Positions 1-5,025 of a stretch of DNA of 5,025 nt are shown here, one piece after another (position 1 is the first letter of the stretch; each line of letters opens with the position of its first letter). Origin of the DNA: Chloroflexota bacterium (GTDB lineage: Bacteria > Chloroflexota > Limnocylindria > QHBO01); the NCBI GenBank assembly GCA_005879775.1, contig VBJX01000112.1, forward strand, positions 1 through 5,025, read 5' to 3'. Under the pieces are notes generated by a model. That model saw only the letters and a program-made list of their open reading frames with translations, was not told the DNA's origin and ran no database searches. The position numbers were made by a program, and so were the translations under genes.

Positions 1-173
1 GTCGGGTCAACAAGGTTCTGAACCCTCGTGGCGTCCGCCCAAGAGGGGGCCTCGCCCAAGGTGGTCCGGCGCGTTGGGCTGCGTCGCGCCCCGGGGCGTT
101 CTCGCGAACGAACCCCATACTCAACGCCTTCAATCTCGCACGGACGCCGGCGTATGCAGTCTTGAGACCGCGA
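1..173. other. Non-coding region downstream of the permease, with a hairpin
   Basis: I see no credible gene in this stretch. A fairly stable inverted repeat lies at 93-116: GGGGCGTTC pairs with GAACG and CCCC across a two-base AA bulge, closing on a four-base loop. It overlaps a perfect 12-base palindrome at 87-98 (CGCCCCGGGGCG). It sits about 60 bases past the permease stop codon, where an operon terminator would be expected, but neither strand has a run of T after the stem, so it is not a classical factor-independent terminator. A smaller near-palindrome, GGTTC-T-GAACC, lies at 14-24 and has no assigned role. Confidence 0.35.
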
Positions 174-2870
174 TCAGTCACGTCGCAGCGCCACCATCGG
201 ATCCAGATGCATCGCTCTCCGGGCGGGCACGTAAGCGGCGACTACCGCCACGGCAACGAGCAAGAGAGTGACCGCAACGTATGCAGTCGGATCGGTCGGC
301 GTCACCCCGTACAGCACACCGCCGATCAACTTCGAGAGGGCTGCGGAGGCGCCGACGCCGATTGCGACTCCTGCGACGACCAGCAAGACGGTATGCAAGA
401 GGATCATACGCAGGATGTCTGCCTGGCGTGCGCCGAGCGCAAGGCGGAGGCCGATCTCCTGCGTCCGTTGCGCAACGGCGTATTGGAGCACGCCGGAGAC
501 TCCCAGCATCGTGAGCAGGAGCGCGATCGTCGCGAAGGCGCCTATCAGGAGGGTGTTGAACCTCCGCGGCGCGAGAGCCGCTGAGAGCTGAGCGTCGAGT
601 TGTCGGACGGCCATGAGACGCGCACCAGGCCTGCTCTGAACGATGCTGCGGATCGAGGGCACCAACCCAAGTGGACTCGAGGCCGTCCGCACCAATAGCT
701 CGCCTCCGGCCATCGGCCGCAATGCGTCGGGGAAGAAGACCTGCGGCAACGCATTAGCATCGTCCGGTTGCAGAATCCCCAACCGTCCGGAACGAAAGTC
801 CGAGACGACGCCGATGATCGTCATCGGCGCAACCCGGTCCGGTGCCTCGGGCGGCGCAAGGGGCCCAAAGGTCGTCCTTCCGACGATCGACTCAGGATTC
901 GGGAGGTCGGCGCTGAAGCTCCGCGCGAAGCGTTCACTCACGACGACCACCGGCGGCGTGGCGGTGCGATCCCTTTCCGTAAACCAACGTCCCGCCAGGA
1001 GCCGTACTCCCGACGCTTCGCGATATCGCAGAGAGACGTTGAACCACATGGTGACGGCCGCATTCTCCCGTTGAGGAACCCCCGAAATCCCGGCAGGAAA
1101 ACCGAACGTCACGCTCCAGAGAGCTGCGGCGCGCACAGCCGGAAGCGATTCGATCTCCGCCAGAAGTTGATCGCCGTGACGCAGCTTGTCCGCGGGAGCC
1201 AAGGCGCTTTGCGCGGTGCCGGATTCGATACGGGCCGCCAGAACTCGATGCGGTGACAGTGCGGCGCCCTCCGATCGCACCTGCCAGAGGCTTCGCAGCA
1301 TCAGACCGGCTCCGGTGAGCGGAATCAAGGCGAGCGCCAGCTCGCAAATCACGAGCGCGCTGTGCCACCTTCGTACCCTCGCACTCGGCGTCGTGCCCGC
1401 GCCCGTCTTCAAAGAGCCTCCGAGGTTCGCGCCGGATCCCAGGGCCGGCATCACGCTCAGGACGATGCCGCTGATCGCGCACACCGCGGCGCTGAACAGC
1501 AGGACCTTTGCATTCAGCGTCGCATCCGGGAGCCGGGGAACGTCGATTGCGCTGGTCTGCGTGAGGAGCCGAACAACCGCGTAACCGAGCGCAACACCTC
1601 CCAGGCCGCCGGCAAGCGCCAGCACCATGTTCTCGGCCAGCATCTGTCGCACGAGACGCCAACGTCCGGCGCCGAGAGCGGTCCGGATCGCCGTCTCCCG
1701 CTGGCGAGCTATTGAGCGCGCGAGCAGCAGGCTGACGATGTTGACGCAGCCAATGAGCAAGACGAATCCGACCGACGCCCAAAGGACCAGCAGCACTCGC
1801 CGCGCCGCGCCTACGACATGGTCATGAAGCGACATGACCTGCAGCCGCAGGCCGGCCGACGCTTCGTCCTTTGTCCTGCTTCGATTGGCGGCCTGACGAA
1901 TGCCTTCCAGCTCCGCGAAGGCCGTGTCGACGGGAACTCCTGGCTTCAGCCGCCCGAGCACAGCGCCCGGCCCGCGGGATGCCCGGCCCACAGTCGCGTT
2001 CAGCACCAGATCCACGTCGGTTCGCGCACCGACACCCAGTTGAAGGCTTGGGGCCACGGGCAGGCGGTAGCTTGGTGGCAGAACGCCGACGATTGCGTAA
2101 CGAACGTTCCCGATCTGCACCGGCTCGCCCAACAGACGAGGATGACCACCCAGACGCCGAAACAGGCGGTCGCTGAGAACGGCGACCCCCGTGTCGCTGC
2201 GGTTCTCCCCGGACGCACGCAGACCAGGCGCTTGGGGCGCGTGCTCGAAGTCCTGGGGCAGAAAGTCGCGACCGATGACGGGTGCAACGCCGAACACGCG
2301 GGTGAGGCTCTCGGACAGGCAGGCGACTCGCACCTGTACAGGCTCGTCCGCGCCCATCGTCGCGTCGCCCGTCAACAGGACACTCAGAGCGGCGAACGAT
2401 TCACTCCGGCTGCGCCACGCCTCCAGGTCGTCTCCAAAGACCAAGGCAAGGCTGCTTGTGGCGGCGGCATCCCTCTCGGAAATCCAGACCAGCCGTTCCG
2501 GATGGGGGTAGGGCAGCGGCTCCAGCAGCACGGACTCGATCACGCTGAACATCGCGGTGTTGACGCCGATGCCGATCGCCAGCGTGGCGGCGGCGACGAA
2601 CGTGAACGAGCGGTCCTTGAGGAGCAGCCGGAACGCGTACCGAAGGTCCTGTGCCGTCTCGTCAACCCAACGTGTCCCCCGAGCATCGCGGCATTCCTCT
2701 TTCACCTGCTCGAGTCCGCCGAACTCGGCGAGGGCGCGACGACGAGCCTCGCCCTCGGACATGCCGTCCCGGAGGTTGGCTTTCACTTGTTGTTCGCAGT
2801 GGAAGCGAAGCTCCGCGTCCAGTTCGCGTTCCAAGCGATGCCGCTGCACGAGGCGCTGCCACCATTTCAC
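174..2870 (-). CDS. ADOP-type ABC transporter permease (duplicated MacB/FtsX)
   Basis: An 898-residue inner-membrane permease with the full layout of the acidobacterial duplicated orphan permease class. Residues about 1-65 are the soluble charged prefix (KWWQRL..., then RALAEFGG). DLRYAFR (75-81) leads into membrane helix 1 (about 89-114). A periplasmic MacB-like domain (about 116-351) follows, then a three-helix FtsX unit (about 358-477) whose cytoplasmic loop reads RQRETAIRTALGA. The plan repeats: helix at about 504-528, second periplasmic domain at about 531-766, second FtsX unit at about 773-882 with loop RTQEIGLRLALGA, and the family-typical tail PARRAMHLDPMVALRRD. The frame is open upstream to 3017, but the start is taken as the GTG at 2870: it has a strong ribosome site, overlaps the padR stop as GTGA, and gives the usual VKWW-type N-terminus. 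MacB relatives drive efflux or lipoprotein/peptide transport with a separate ATPase; none is adjacent. The substrate is unknown. Confidence 0.95.
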   Translation of the reverse strand: MKWWQRLVQRHRLERELDAELRFHCEQQVKANLRDGMSEGEARRRALAEFGGLEQVKEECRDARGTRWVDETAQDLRYAFRLLLKDRSFTFVAAATLAIGIGVNTAMFSVIESVLLEPLPYPHPERLVWISERDAAATSSLALVFGDDLEAWRSRSESFAALSVLLTGDATMGADEPVQVRVACLSESLTRVFGVAPVIGRDFLPQDFEHAPQAPGLRASGENRSDTGVAVLSDRLFRRLGGHPRLLGEPVQIGNVRYAIVGVLPPSYRLPVAPSLQLGVGARTDVDLVLNATVGRASRGPGAVLGRLKPGVPVDTAFAELEGIRQAANRSRTKDEASAGLRLQVMSLHDHVVGAARRVLLVLWASVGFVLLIGCVNIVSLLLARSIARQRETAIRTALGAGRWRLVRQMLAENMVLALAGGLGGVALGYAVVRLLTQTSAIDVPRLPDATLNAKVLLFSAAVCAISGIVLSVMPALGSGANLGGSLKTGAGTTPSARVRRWHSALVICELALALIPLTGAGLMLRSLWQVRSEGAALSPHRVLAARIESGTAQSALAPADKLRHGDQLLAEIESLPAVRAAALWSVTFGFPAGISGVPQRENAAVTMWFNVSLRYREASGVRLLAGRWFTERDRTATPPVVVVSERFARSFSADLPNPESIVGRTTFGPLAPPEAPDRVAPMTIIGVVSDFRSGRLGILQPDDANALPQVFFPDALRPMAGGELLVRTASSPLGLVPSIRSIVQSRPGARLMAVRQLDAQLSAALAPRRFNTLLIGAFATIALLLTMLGVSGVLQYAVAQRTQEIGLRLALGARQADILRMILLHTVLLVVAGVAIGVGASAALSKLIGGVLYGVTPTDPTAYVAVTLLLVAVAVVAAYVPARRAMHLDPMVALRRD

Positions 2871-3214
2871 GCGGTCTCTCCTTCGGCGGCTCGCAGGAAG
2901 AAAGCGATCTTCTTGGACAAGCGCGTCCAGTTGGCGGTCTCTGCTCTCAATTGAGCCCGCCCTTTCGGCGTAAGACGGTAGAACTTCGCCTCCCGTCCGG
3001 TGTCCGATTCCCGCCACTCGGCGGCCAACCGTCCCTTGTTCTCCAGGCGATGCAGAGCGGGATACAGAGAACCCTGCATCACCTGCAAGCTGTAACGCGA
3101 AATCTGCCGGATTCGCTGAGCGATCGCATAGCCGTGGATCGGGCCGAGCGCCACGACCCGCAGGATCAGCATGTCGAGCGTGCCCTGCGGTAGCTCGGAC
3201 TTCGGCAGCGCCAT
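2867..3214 (-). CDS. PadR-family transcriptional regulator
   Basis: A 115-residue winged-helix repressor. The N-terminus MALPKSELPQGTLDMLIL and the following GPIHGYAIAQRI (25-36) are the hallmark start of PadR proteins linked to duplicated permeases. The recognition-helix region is about 43-60 (LQVMQGSLYPALHRLENKG), and the wing is about 64-86 (AEWRESDTGREAKFYRLTPKG). A short C-terminal helix (about 87-110) probably serves dimerisation. The length fits the short PadR-s1 type. The ATG at 3214 is preceded by GAAGG (3224-3228) with a nine-base spacer. The stop overlaps the GTG of the permease gene by four bases, so the two are co-transcribed and probably translationally coupled. By family analogy it represses its own operon until a ligand or membrane stress relieves it; the ligand is not evident. 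Confidence 0.95.
   Translation of the reverse strand: MALPKSELPQGTLDMLILRVVALGPIHGYAIAQRIRQISRYSLQVMQGSLYPALHRLENKGRLAAEWRESDTGREAKFYRLTPKGRAQLRAETANWTRLSKKIAFFLRAAEGETA
2876..2883 (-). promoter_or_regulatory. Ribosome binding site that fixes the permease start
   Basis: AAGGAGAG on the minus strand lies five bases upstream of the GTG at 2870-2868, inside the last codons of padR. It is the strongest Shine-Dalgarno match in the window. It supports the GTG start over the upstream in-frame starts that would lengthen the permease by up to 49 residues into padR. Confidence 0.75.
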
Positions 3215-3236
3215 TCAGGGATACCTTCGGCTTCTA

Positions 3237-3266
3237 CATATACACCACGCCCCCTACGCGGGGCAA
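3237..3266 (-). promoter_or_regulatory. Candidate promoter of the padR-permease operon
   Basis: On the minus strand, TTGCCC (3261-3266) and TATATG (3237-3242) are separated by 18 bases and resemble -35 and -10 boxes, each a partial match to the sigma-70 consensus. Transcription would start near 3230, just before the padR ribosome site, giving a very short leader. The -10 lies in a short AT-rich island (CTACATATACAC on the plus strand) that stands out in GC-rich surroundings. An inverted repeat, GCCCC-6-GGGGC (3249-3264), fills the spacer, and GCAT-5-ATGC (3267-3279) abuts the -35. Either could be an operator for PadR autoregulation. The assignment rests on pattern only. Confidence 0.4.
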
Positions 3267-3463
3267 GCATGCAGTATGCGGGACCCTCCAAACACGAAAC
3301 CCCGGCCACCCTCGGGCGCCGGGGCTCCTACGCCGGACAGAGGAGCTGTAACGGCCTGCTCCTTCTGCCCCACCTCGGTCTGGTCCTCGACCAAGTCCGG
3401 CTCGACCAGGTACTCCCACGAGTACTCGCTGTCGAGCTGCTCCAGCTCCGGATGCTCGATCAC
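3254..3463 (-). CDS. Possible small or remnant protein-coding stretch, unassigned
   Basis: A 69-residue reading frame from a GTG at 3463 that I do not recognise. The first 36 or so codons (VIEHPELEQLDSEYSWEYL and onward, rich in Glu and Asp) end in G or C almost without exception, which is the signature of real coding sequence in this genome. The pattern fades after about 3350, where the frame becomes Gly/Pro-rich and crosses the terminator-like hairpin at 3288-3324. GAGGAG directly abuts the GTG, leaving no spacer, so this start is doubtful. The same frame stays open upstream (...LPPAEIPEE) into the tRNA remnant, without an ATG. It may be a short acidic protein with a mis-set start, or the surviving piece of a gene cut by an integration event. 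No membrane segment or known motif is visible. Confidence 0.27.
   Translation of the reverse strand: MIEHPELEQLDSEYSWEYLVEPDLVEDQTEVGQKEQAVTAPLSGVGAPAPEGGRGFVFGGSRILHACPA
3288..3324 (-). terminator. Factor-independent terminator-like hairpin
   Basis: Read on the minus strand, CCCCGGC (3324-3318) pairs perfectly with GCCGGGG (3306-3300), with an additional CCC/GGG pairing inside the loop, and is followed by the T-rich tail TTTCGTGTTT. This fits an intrinsic terminator for minus-strand transcripts arriving from the right. It would insulate the padR promoter that follows about 25 bases later. The tail is interrupted by C and G, so efficiency is uncertain. Confidence 0.5.
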
Positions 3464-3513
3464 CTCCTCGGGGATTTCAGCCGGCGGCAGTACTCCATGC
3501 CGGTTCCGGGCGG

Positions 3514-3566
3514 ACAGATGACTGCGAATCTGTAGGTCGCAGGTTCGAATCGTGCAGGGCGCACCA
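3514..3566 (+). pseudogene. tRNA 3'-half remnant ending in CCA (possible attachment site)
   Basis: The sequence reads as a tRNA from the anticodon arm to the 3' end. ACAGA (3514-3518) and TCTGT (3528-3532) form the anticodon stem. AGGTC follows as the variable loop. The T arm is GCAGG-TTCGAAT-CGTGC (3539-3555), and AGGGCGC plus A plus CCA (3556-3566) form the acceptor 3' strand, discriminator and encoded CCA. No matching acceptor 5' strand (GCGCCCT) or D arm lies upstream, so it cannot fold as a tRNA. It also carries defects: the anticodon loop has 10 bases instead of 7, consistent with an inserted TGA before CTGCGAA, and the fourth T-stem pair is G-G. Such 3' halves are what tRNA-targeting integrases leave as att sites. 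The parent isoacceptor is uncertain; if TGA is removed the loop would read GCG (arginine). Confidence 0.7.
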
Positions 3567-3656
3567 TCCTGAAACTTCCTGAAACCCAGATGTAACTAGA
3601 AAGGCTCGGCGGAACACACCGAAGGAGGCGCGGCGCACGCCAGGTGGTCCTGAGGG

Positions 3657-3709
3657 ATCGCGGGCGCTGCGCGCGCGATGCGGTACCATCGGCTGTGGAC
3701 GCGATCGCG
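3657..3709 (+). promoter_or_regulatory. GC-rich leader with repeated CGCGAT half-sites
   Basis: Upstream of the 155-residue gene, ATCGCG (3657-3662) pairs with CGCGAT (3674-3679) in a hairpin extended by GCG/CGC around a three-base loop, with one G-G mismatch. A perfect palindrome, CGCGATCGCG (3700-3709), presents the same half-site twice more. A weak -10-like TACCAT (3684-3689) lies between them with no convincing -35. This could be an operator region or 5' leader structure, but in GC-rich DNA such repeats also arise by chance. The rest of 3567-3729 shows nothing else I can identify. Confidence 0.22.
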
Positions 3710-3729
3710 AGTCCGGGTGAGTTCAGGAC

Positions 3730-4197
3730 ATGAGCATCTACGCGACTCTCTGGCGGCTCCAGTTCCCGCGGTACGGCGACGACCACACCGCCTGCGAATG
3801 GGTTGAGGTTGTGGCTCAAGGTGTGCCCGGCCACATCGGGACGCCATCGCCAGGGCACGGCTACGAAAGCGGCGATCCGTTCGCCGATTTCCTCCCCCCA
3901 CCCATGGTGCTCGCTCCGGATGACCAGGCCGAGAGGCTTCGGGCGGTGGTCTTCGTCCGGGATGGCACTCCGAAGGACGGGCAGCGCTACGTCGATACGC
4001 TACTCGTCCTGACCGGCGAGGAATACGAGAAGTCCACCTTCGACGAGATCCACGGGCGCATCTGTGATGCTCTGCGTGGCGCGCGGCCGGAGGTGGTGAT
4101 GGAGGCTTGGGGATCTGACGGCAGCGTGCGTCTCATGACACGGGACGGTTCTTCCCGCCTGCTCAATCCCGAGGAACTGCGGAGGAGCCGCGGCTGA
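3730..4197 (+). CDS. Conserved hypothetical protein, 155 residues
   Basis: A soluble protein with no signal peptide or membrane helix. I recall similar hypothetical proteins in soil bacteria that start with the same MSIYATLWRLQFP block, but no function is known to me. Visible segments are: an N-terminal strand-like piece with conserved-looking aromatics (SIYATLWRLQFPRYG, 2-16), an acidic CEWVEVVAQGVPGHIG stretch (22-37), a Gly/Pro-rich loop (PGHGYESGDPFADFLPPP, 41-58), a hydrophobic strand RAVVFV (71-76), a second at YVDTLLVLTGEEY (87-99), a helix (FDEIHGRICDALRG, 104-117), and C-terminal strands (EVVMEAWGSDGSVRLMTRDG). The ATG at 3730 is preceded by a weak GGTGA (3716-3720), nine bases away. 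It is a single-gene plus-strand unit, convergent with the toxin gene on its right. Third positions are strongly G/C, which supports real coding. Confidence 0.85.
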   Translation: MSIYATLWRLQFPRYGDDHTACEWVEVVAQGVPGHIGTPSPGHGYESGDPFADFLPPPMVLAPDDQAERLRAVVFVRDGTPKDGQRYVDTLLVLTGEEYEKSTFDEIHGRICDALRGARPEVVMEAWGSDGSVRLMTRDGSSRLLNPEELRRSRG

Positions 4198-4213
4198 CCA
4201 ATGAGCCGAGTTC

Positions 4214-4260
4214 AAGCGAAAGAGCCTGAGAGTCGCTTTCTTGGTTCCCTTGCTTCTCTT
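4214..4260 (+). terminator. Weak terminator-like hairpin between convergent genes
   Basis: AAGCGA (4214-4219) and TCGCTT (4233-4238) form a six-pair stem with a 13-base loop, followed by a pyrimidine-rich tail ending in TTCTCTT. It begins 17 bases past the stop of the 155-residue gene, in the right place for its terminator. The stem is short and the tail lacks a clean T run. The rest of 4198-4335, between the convergent genes, contains nothing else recognisable. Confidence 0.25.
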
Positions 4261-4335
4261 CACCATTGCCCCTGGGAGCTCGAGCCGTTGCCAGCATAGA
4301 CAAGCGCCGCGCGAATGTCTTGGTCGGGTGCGCTC

Positions 4336-4761
4336 CTAACGCCTGCTCCGGGCTTTCGGCGGCAGACGCGTCGGGATGGACTTGCGACCATGGCGTCGAT
4401 AGACGTCGCGGAACTCGGAGTCGATCGTCAGGAGGACACAATCCGAGTGGATCTCCGACATACGGACCAGACAAGCGTCAGCAAGGCCCCGCCCGTATCG
4501 CCTGACCACGGTCTTGACGGCCGCGATCTCGTCTAGAAGGCGGAAGGTCGGCGACACGACGCCCCTGGCCACCAGCTCCAGGACCGCCTCCGGGCCGCCA
4601 TGCAGGTCTCGAACGAGGTACGCCGTCTCCGAAAGGACTGGCTCGCAGGTTAGAAGTGGCGGCGGCAGGCTGCCGAACTGCTCGACCGCCCAGGAATGGT
4701 AGCGGTCGCGGCGATTCAGGAAGGCGACGAGGGGCCCCGTGTCAACGATGACCGCTCTCAA
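4336..4761 (-). CDS. vapC: VapC-like PIN-domain ribonuclease toxin
   Basis: A 141-residue PIN-domain protein, complete at family length. The acidic metal-binding residues are in their usual places: Asp7 in VIVDTGPLVAFLNRRD, Glu45 in PVLSETAYL, Asp95 in GLADACLVRM and Asp114 in LLTIDSEF. The C-terminal EFRDVYRRHGRKSIP is typical of this PIN subgroup and is followed by a short basic tail. VapC toxins are Mg-dependent endoribonucleases that cut tRNA or rRNA and stop translation; the target here cannot be told from sequence. The start is TTG at 4761-4759, overlapping the antitoxin stop as TTGA. No ATG or GTG in frame would keep the VDTG motif, and AAGGG (4771-4775) is nine bases upstream. The rare start and overlap would make toxin synthesis depend on antitoxin translation. 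Confidence 0.93.
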   Translation of the reverse strand: MRAVIVDTGPLVAFLNRRDRYHSWAVEQFGSLPPPLLTCEPVLSETAYLVRDLHGGPEAVLELVARGVVSPTFRLLDEIAAVKTVVRRYGRGLADACLVRMSEIHSDCVLLTIDSEFRDVYRRHGRKSIPTRLPPKARSRR

Positions 4762-4997
4762 CGACCGTAGCCCTTGAGGTGCCTCGCGTTCGACGCGAGG
4801 TCCGCCGGGCCCGTCAGGGCGCCCGCCAGGTCGGCGGCCAGGTCCAGGCAGGATCCCGTGCGGTCGCGCGTCTCGCCGCCGAGCCGATCCTCGAGAGCCT
4901 CGCGGACCAGGGCGGAGGTGCTCACGCCACGCCTGCGGACGGTCGCGCTGACGCGTGCGGCAAGGCCGTCGGGCAGCTTCAGAGTGATCGTACGCAT
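4758..4997 (-). CDS. vapB: VapB-like ribbon-helix-helix antitoxin
   Basis: A 79-residue antitoxin, first gene of the toxin-antitoxin operon. The N-terminal MRTITLKLPDGLAARV forms the DNA-contacting strand (3-9) and first helix. RRRGVSTSALVREALEDRLG (21-40) gives the turn and second helix of a CopG/MetJ-type ribbon-helix-helix dimer. The C-terminal half (47-79), ending LASNARHLKGYGR, matches the PIN-inhibiting tail of VapB proteins; in known complexes the basic end of this tail enters the toxin active site. The ATG at 4997 has an excellent GAGGT (5005-5009) seven bases upstream. It overlaps vapC by four bases. As in other vapBC modules, the antitoxin or the complex probably represses the operon promoter, which lies at or beyond the window edge. 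Confidence 0.93.
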   Translation of the reverse strand: MRTITLKLPDGLAARVSATVRRRGVSTSALVREALEDRLGGETRDRTGSCLDLAADLAGALTGPADLASNARHLKGYGR

Positions 4998-5025
4998 CGG
5001 TAATACCTCATTGGCAGACTAGTAT
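4998..5025 (-). promoter_or_regulatory. 5' leader of vapBC, with ribosome site and possible operator
   Basis: GAGGT (5005-5009) is the antitoxin ribosome site. It overlaps GGTA-A-TACC (4999-5007), a short inverted repeat. A second palindrome, ACTAGT (5018-5023), lies upstream. Ribbon-helix-helix antitoxins bind short palindromes near their own start, so either could be part of the operator. The promoter is cut by the window end, and no complete -10/-35 pair can be assigned. Confidence 0.35.

Noticed and set aside
934..1782. 282-codon open frame on the minus strand
   Set aside because: It is an alternative frame within the permease gene, Arg/Gly/Ser-rich with no domain, whereas the overlapping permease frame has clear family motifs.
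1818..2954. Long open frame of 378 codons on the plus strand opposite the permease and padR
   Set aside because: It lies wholly antisense to two well-supported genes, contains no recognisable domain, and is explained by the high G/C content at third positions of the genes opposite.
2871..3017. A 49-residue N-terminal extension of the permease
   Set aside because: It overlaps padR, looks unlike any permease N-terminus, and the GTG at 2870 has a strong ribosome site and gives the family-typical start.
3514..3566. A functional tRNA gene
   Set aside because: There is no acceptor 5' strand or D arm within 40 bases upstream, the anticodon loop has 10 bases, and the T stem has a G-G mismatch.
3700..3709. 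GCGATCGC as a cyanobacterial HIP1 repeat
   Set aside because: It occurs in a single context here and the gene content is not cyanobacterial; a lone palindrome is expected by chance in GC-rich DNA.
3460..3858. 132-codon minus-strand frame containing ARFEPATYRFAV
   Set aside because: This peptide, like the related DSNLRPTDSQS in another frame, is the familiar spurious translation of a tRNA 3' end; here it comes from the remnant at 3514-3566. The frame also overlaps the 155-residue gene.
1..5025. CRISPR arrays, insertion sequences or integrase genes
   Set aside because: I found no regularly spaced direct repeats, no terminal inverted repeats flanking a transposase, and no recombinase motifs in any frame.

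Overview
The window is GC-rich and strongly biased to G/C at third codon positions. It carries a PadR-family regulator coupled to a duplicated MacB/FtsX-type permease of the 'ADOP' (acidobacterial duplicated orphan permease) class. That pairing is most typical of Acidobacteriota, so a soil or environmental acidobacterium or a relative is the best guess. This is an inference from gene content; there is no rRNA or other phylogenetic marker here.

Layout. Positions 1-173 are non-coding sequence downstream of the permease, with one hairpin and no T-tract. Positions 174-3214 on the minus strand form a two-gene operon, padR then permease. The genes overlap by four bases (GTGA), and a strong Shine-Dalgarno sequence for the permease lies inside the end of padR. 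A plausible promoter (3237-3266) and an upstream minus-strand terminator-like hairpin (3288-3324) set this operon off from what lies to its right. Positions 3215-3729 contain no securely identified gene. They hold a stretch with coding-like codon usage on the minus strand (about 3350-3490), a remnant of the 3' half of a tRNA ending in an encoded CCA (3514-3566), and a GC-rich leader with repeated CGCGAT half-sites. Positions 3730-4197 on the plus strand encode a 155-residue soluble conserved-hypothetical protein. Positions 4336-4997 on the minus strand are a complete type II toxin-antitoxin pair: a VapB-like ribbon-helix-helix antitoxin followed by a VapC-like PIN ribonuclease, overlapping by four bases (TTGA).

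How the parts work together. The PadR repressor probably controls its own operon and hence the level of the permease, which has two FtsX-type halves but no ATPase beside it and so must borrow one or work in another way. The VapB/VapC module is self-contained and probably autoregulated. The tRNA 3' fragment next to the hypothetical gene and the toxin-antitoxin pair looks like an old integrase attachment site, so the right-hand part of the window may be an acquired segment. No integrase or transposase is visible. I found no convincing previously undescribed system. The points most worth following up are the tRNA remnant, the unassigned coding-like stretch beside it, and the 155-residue protein.
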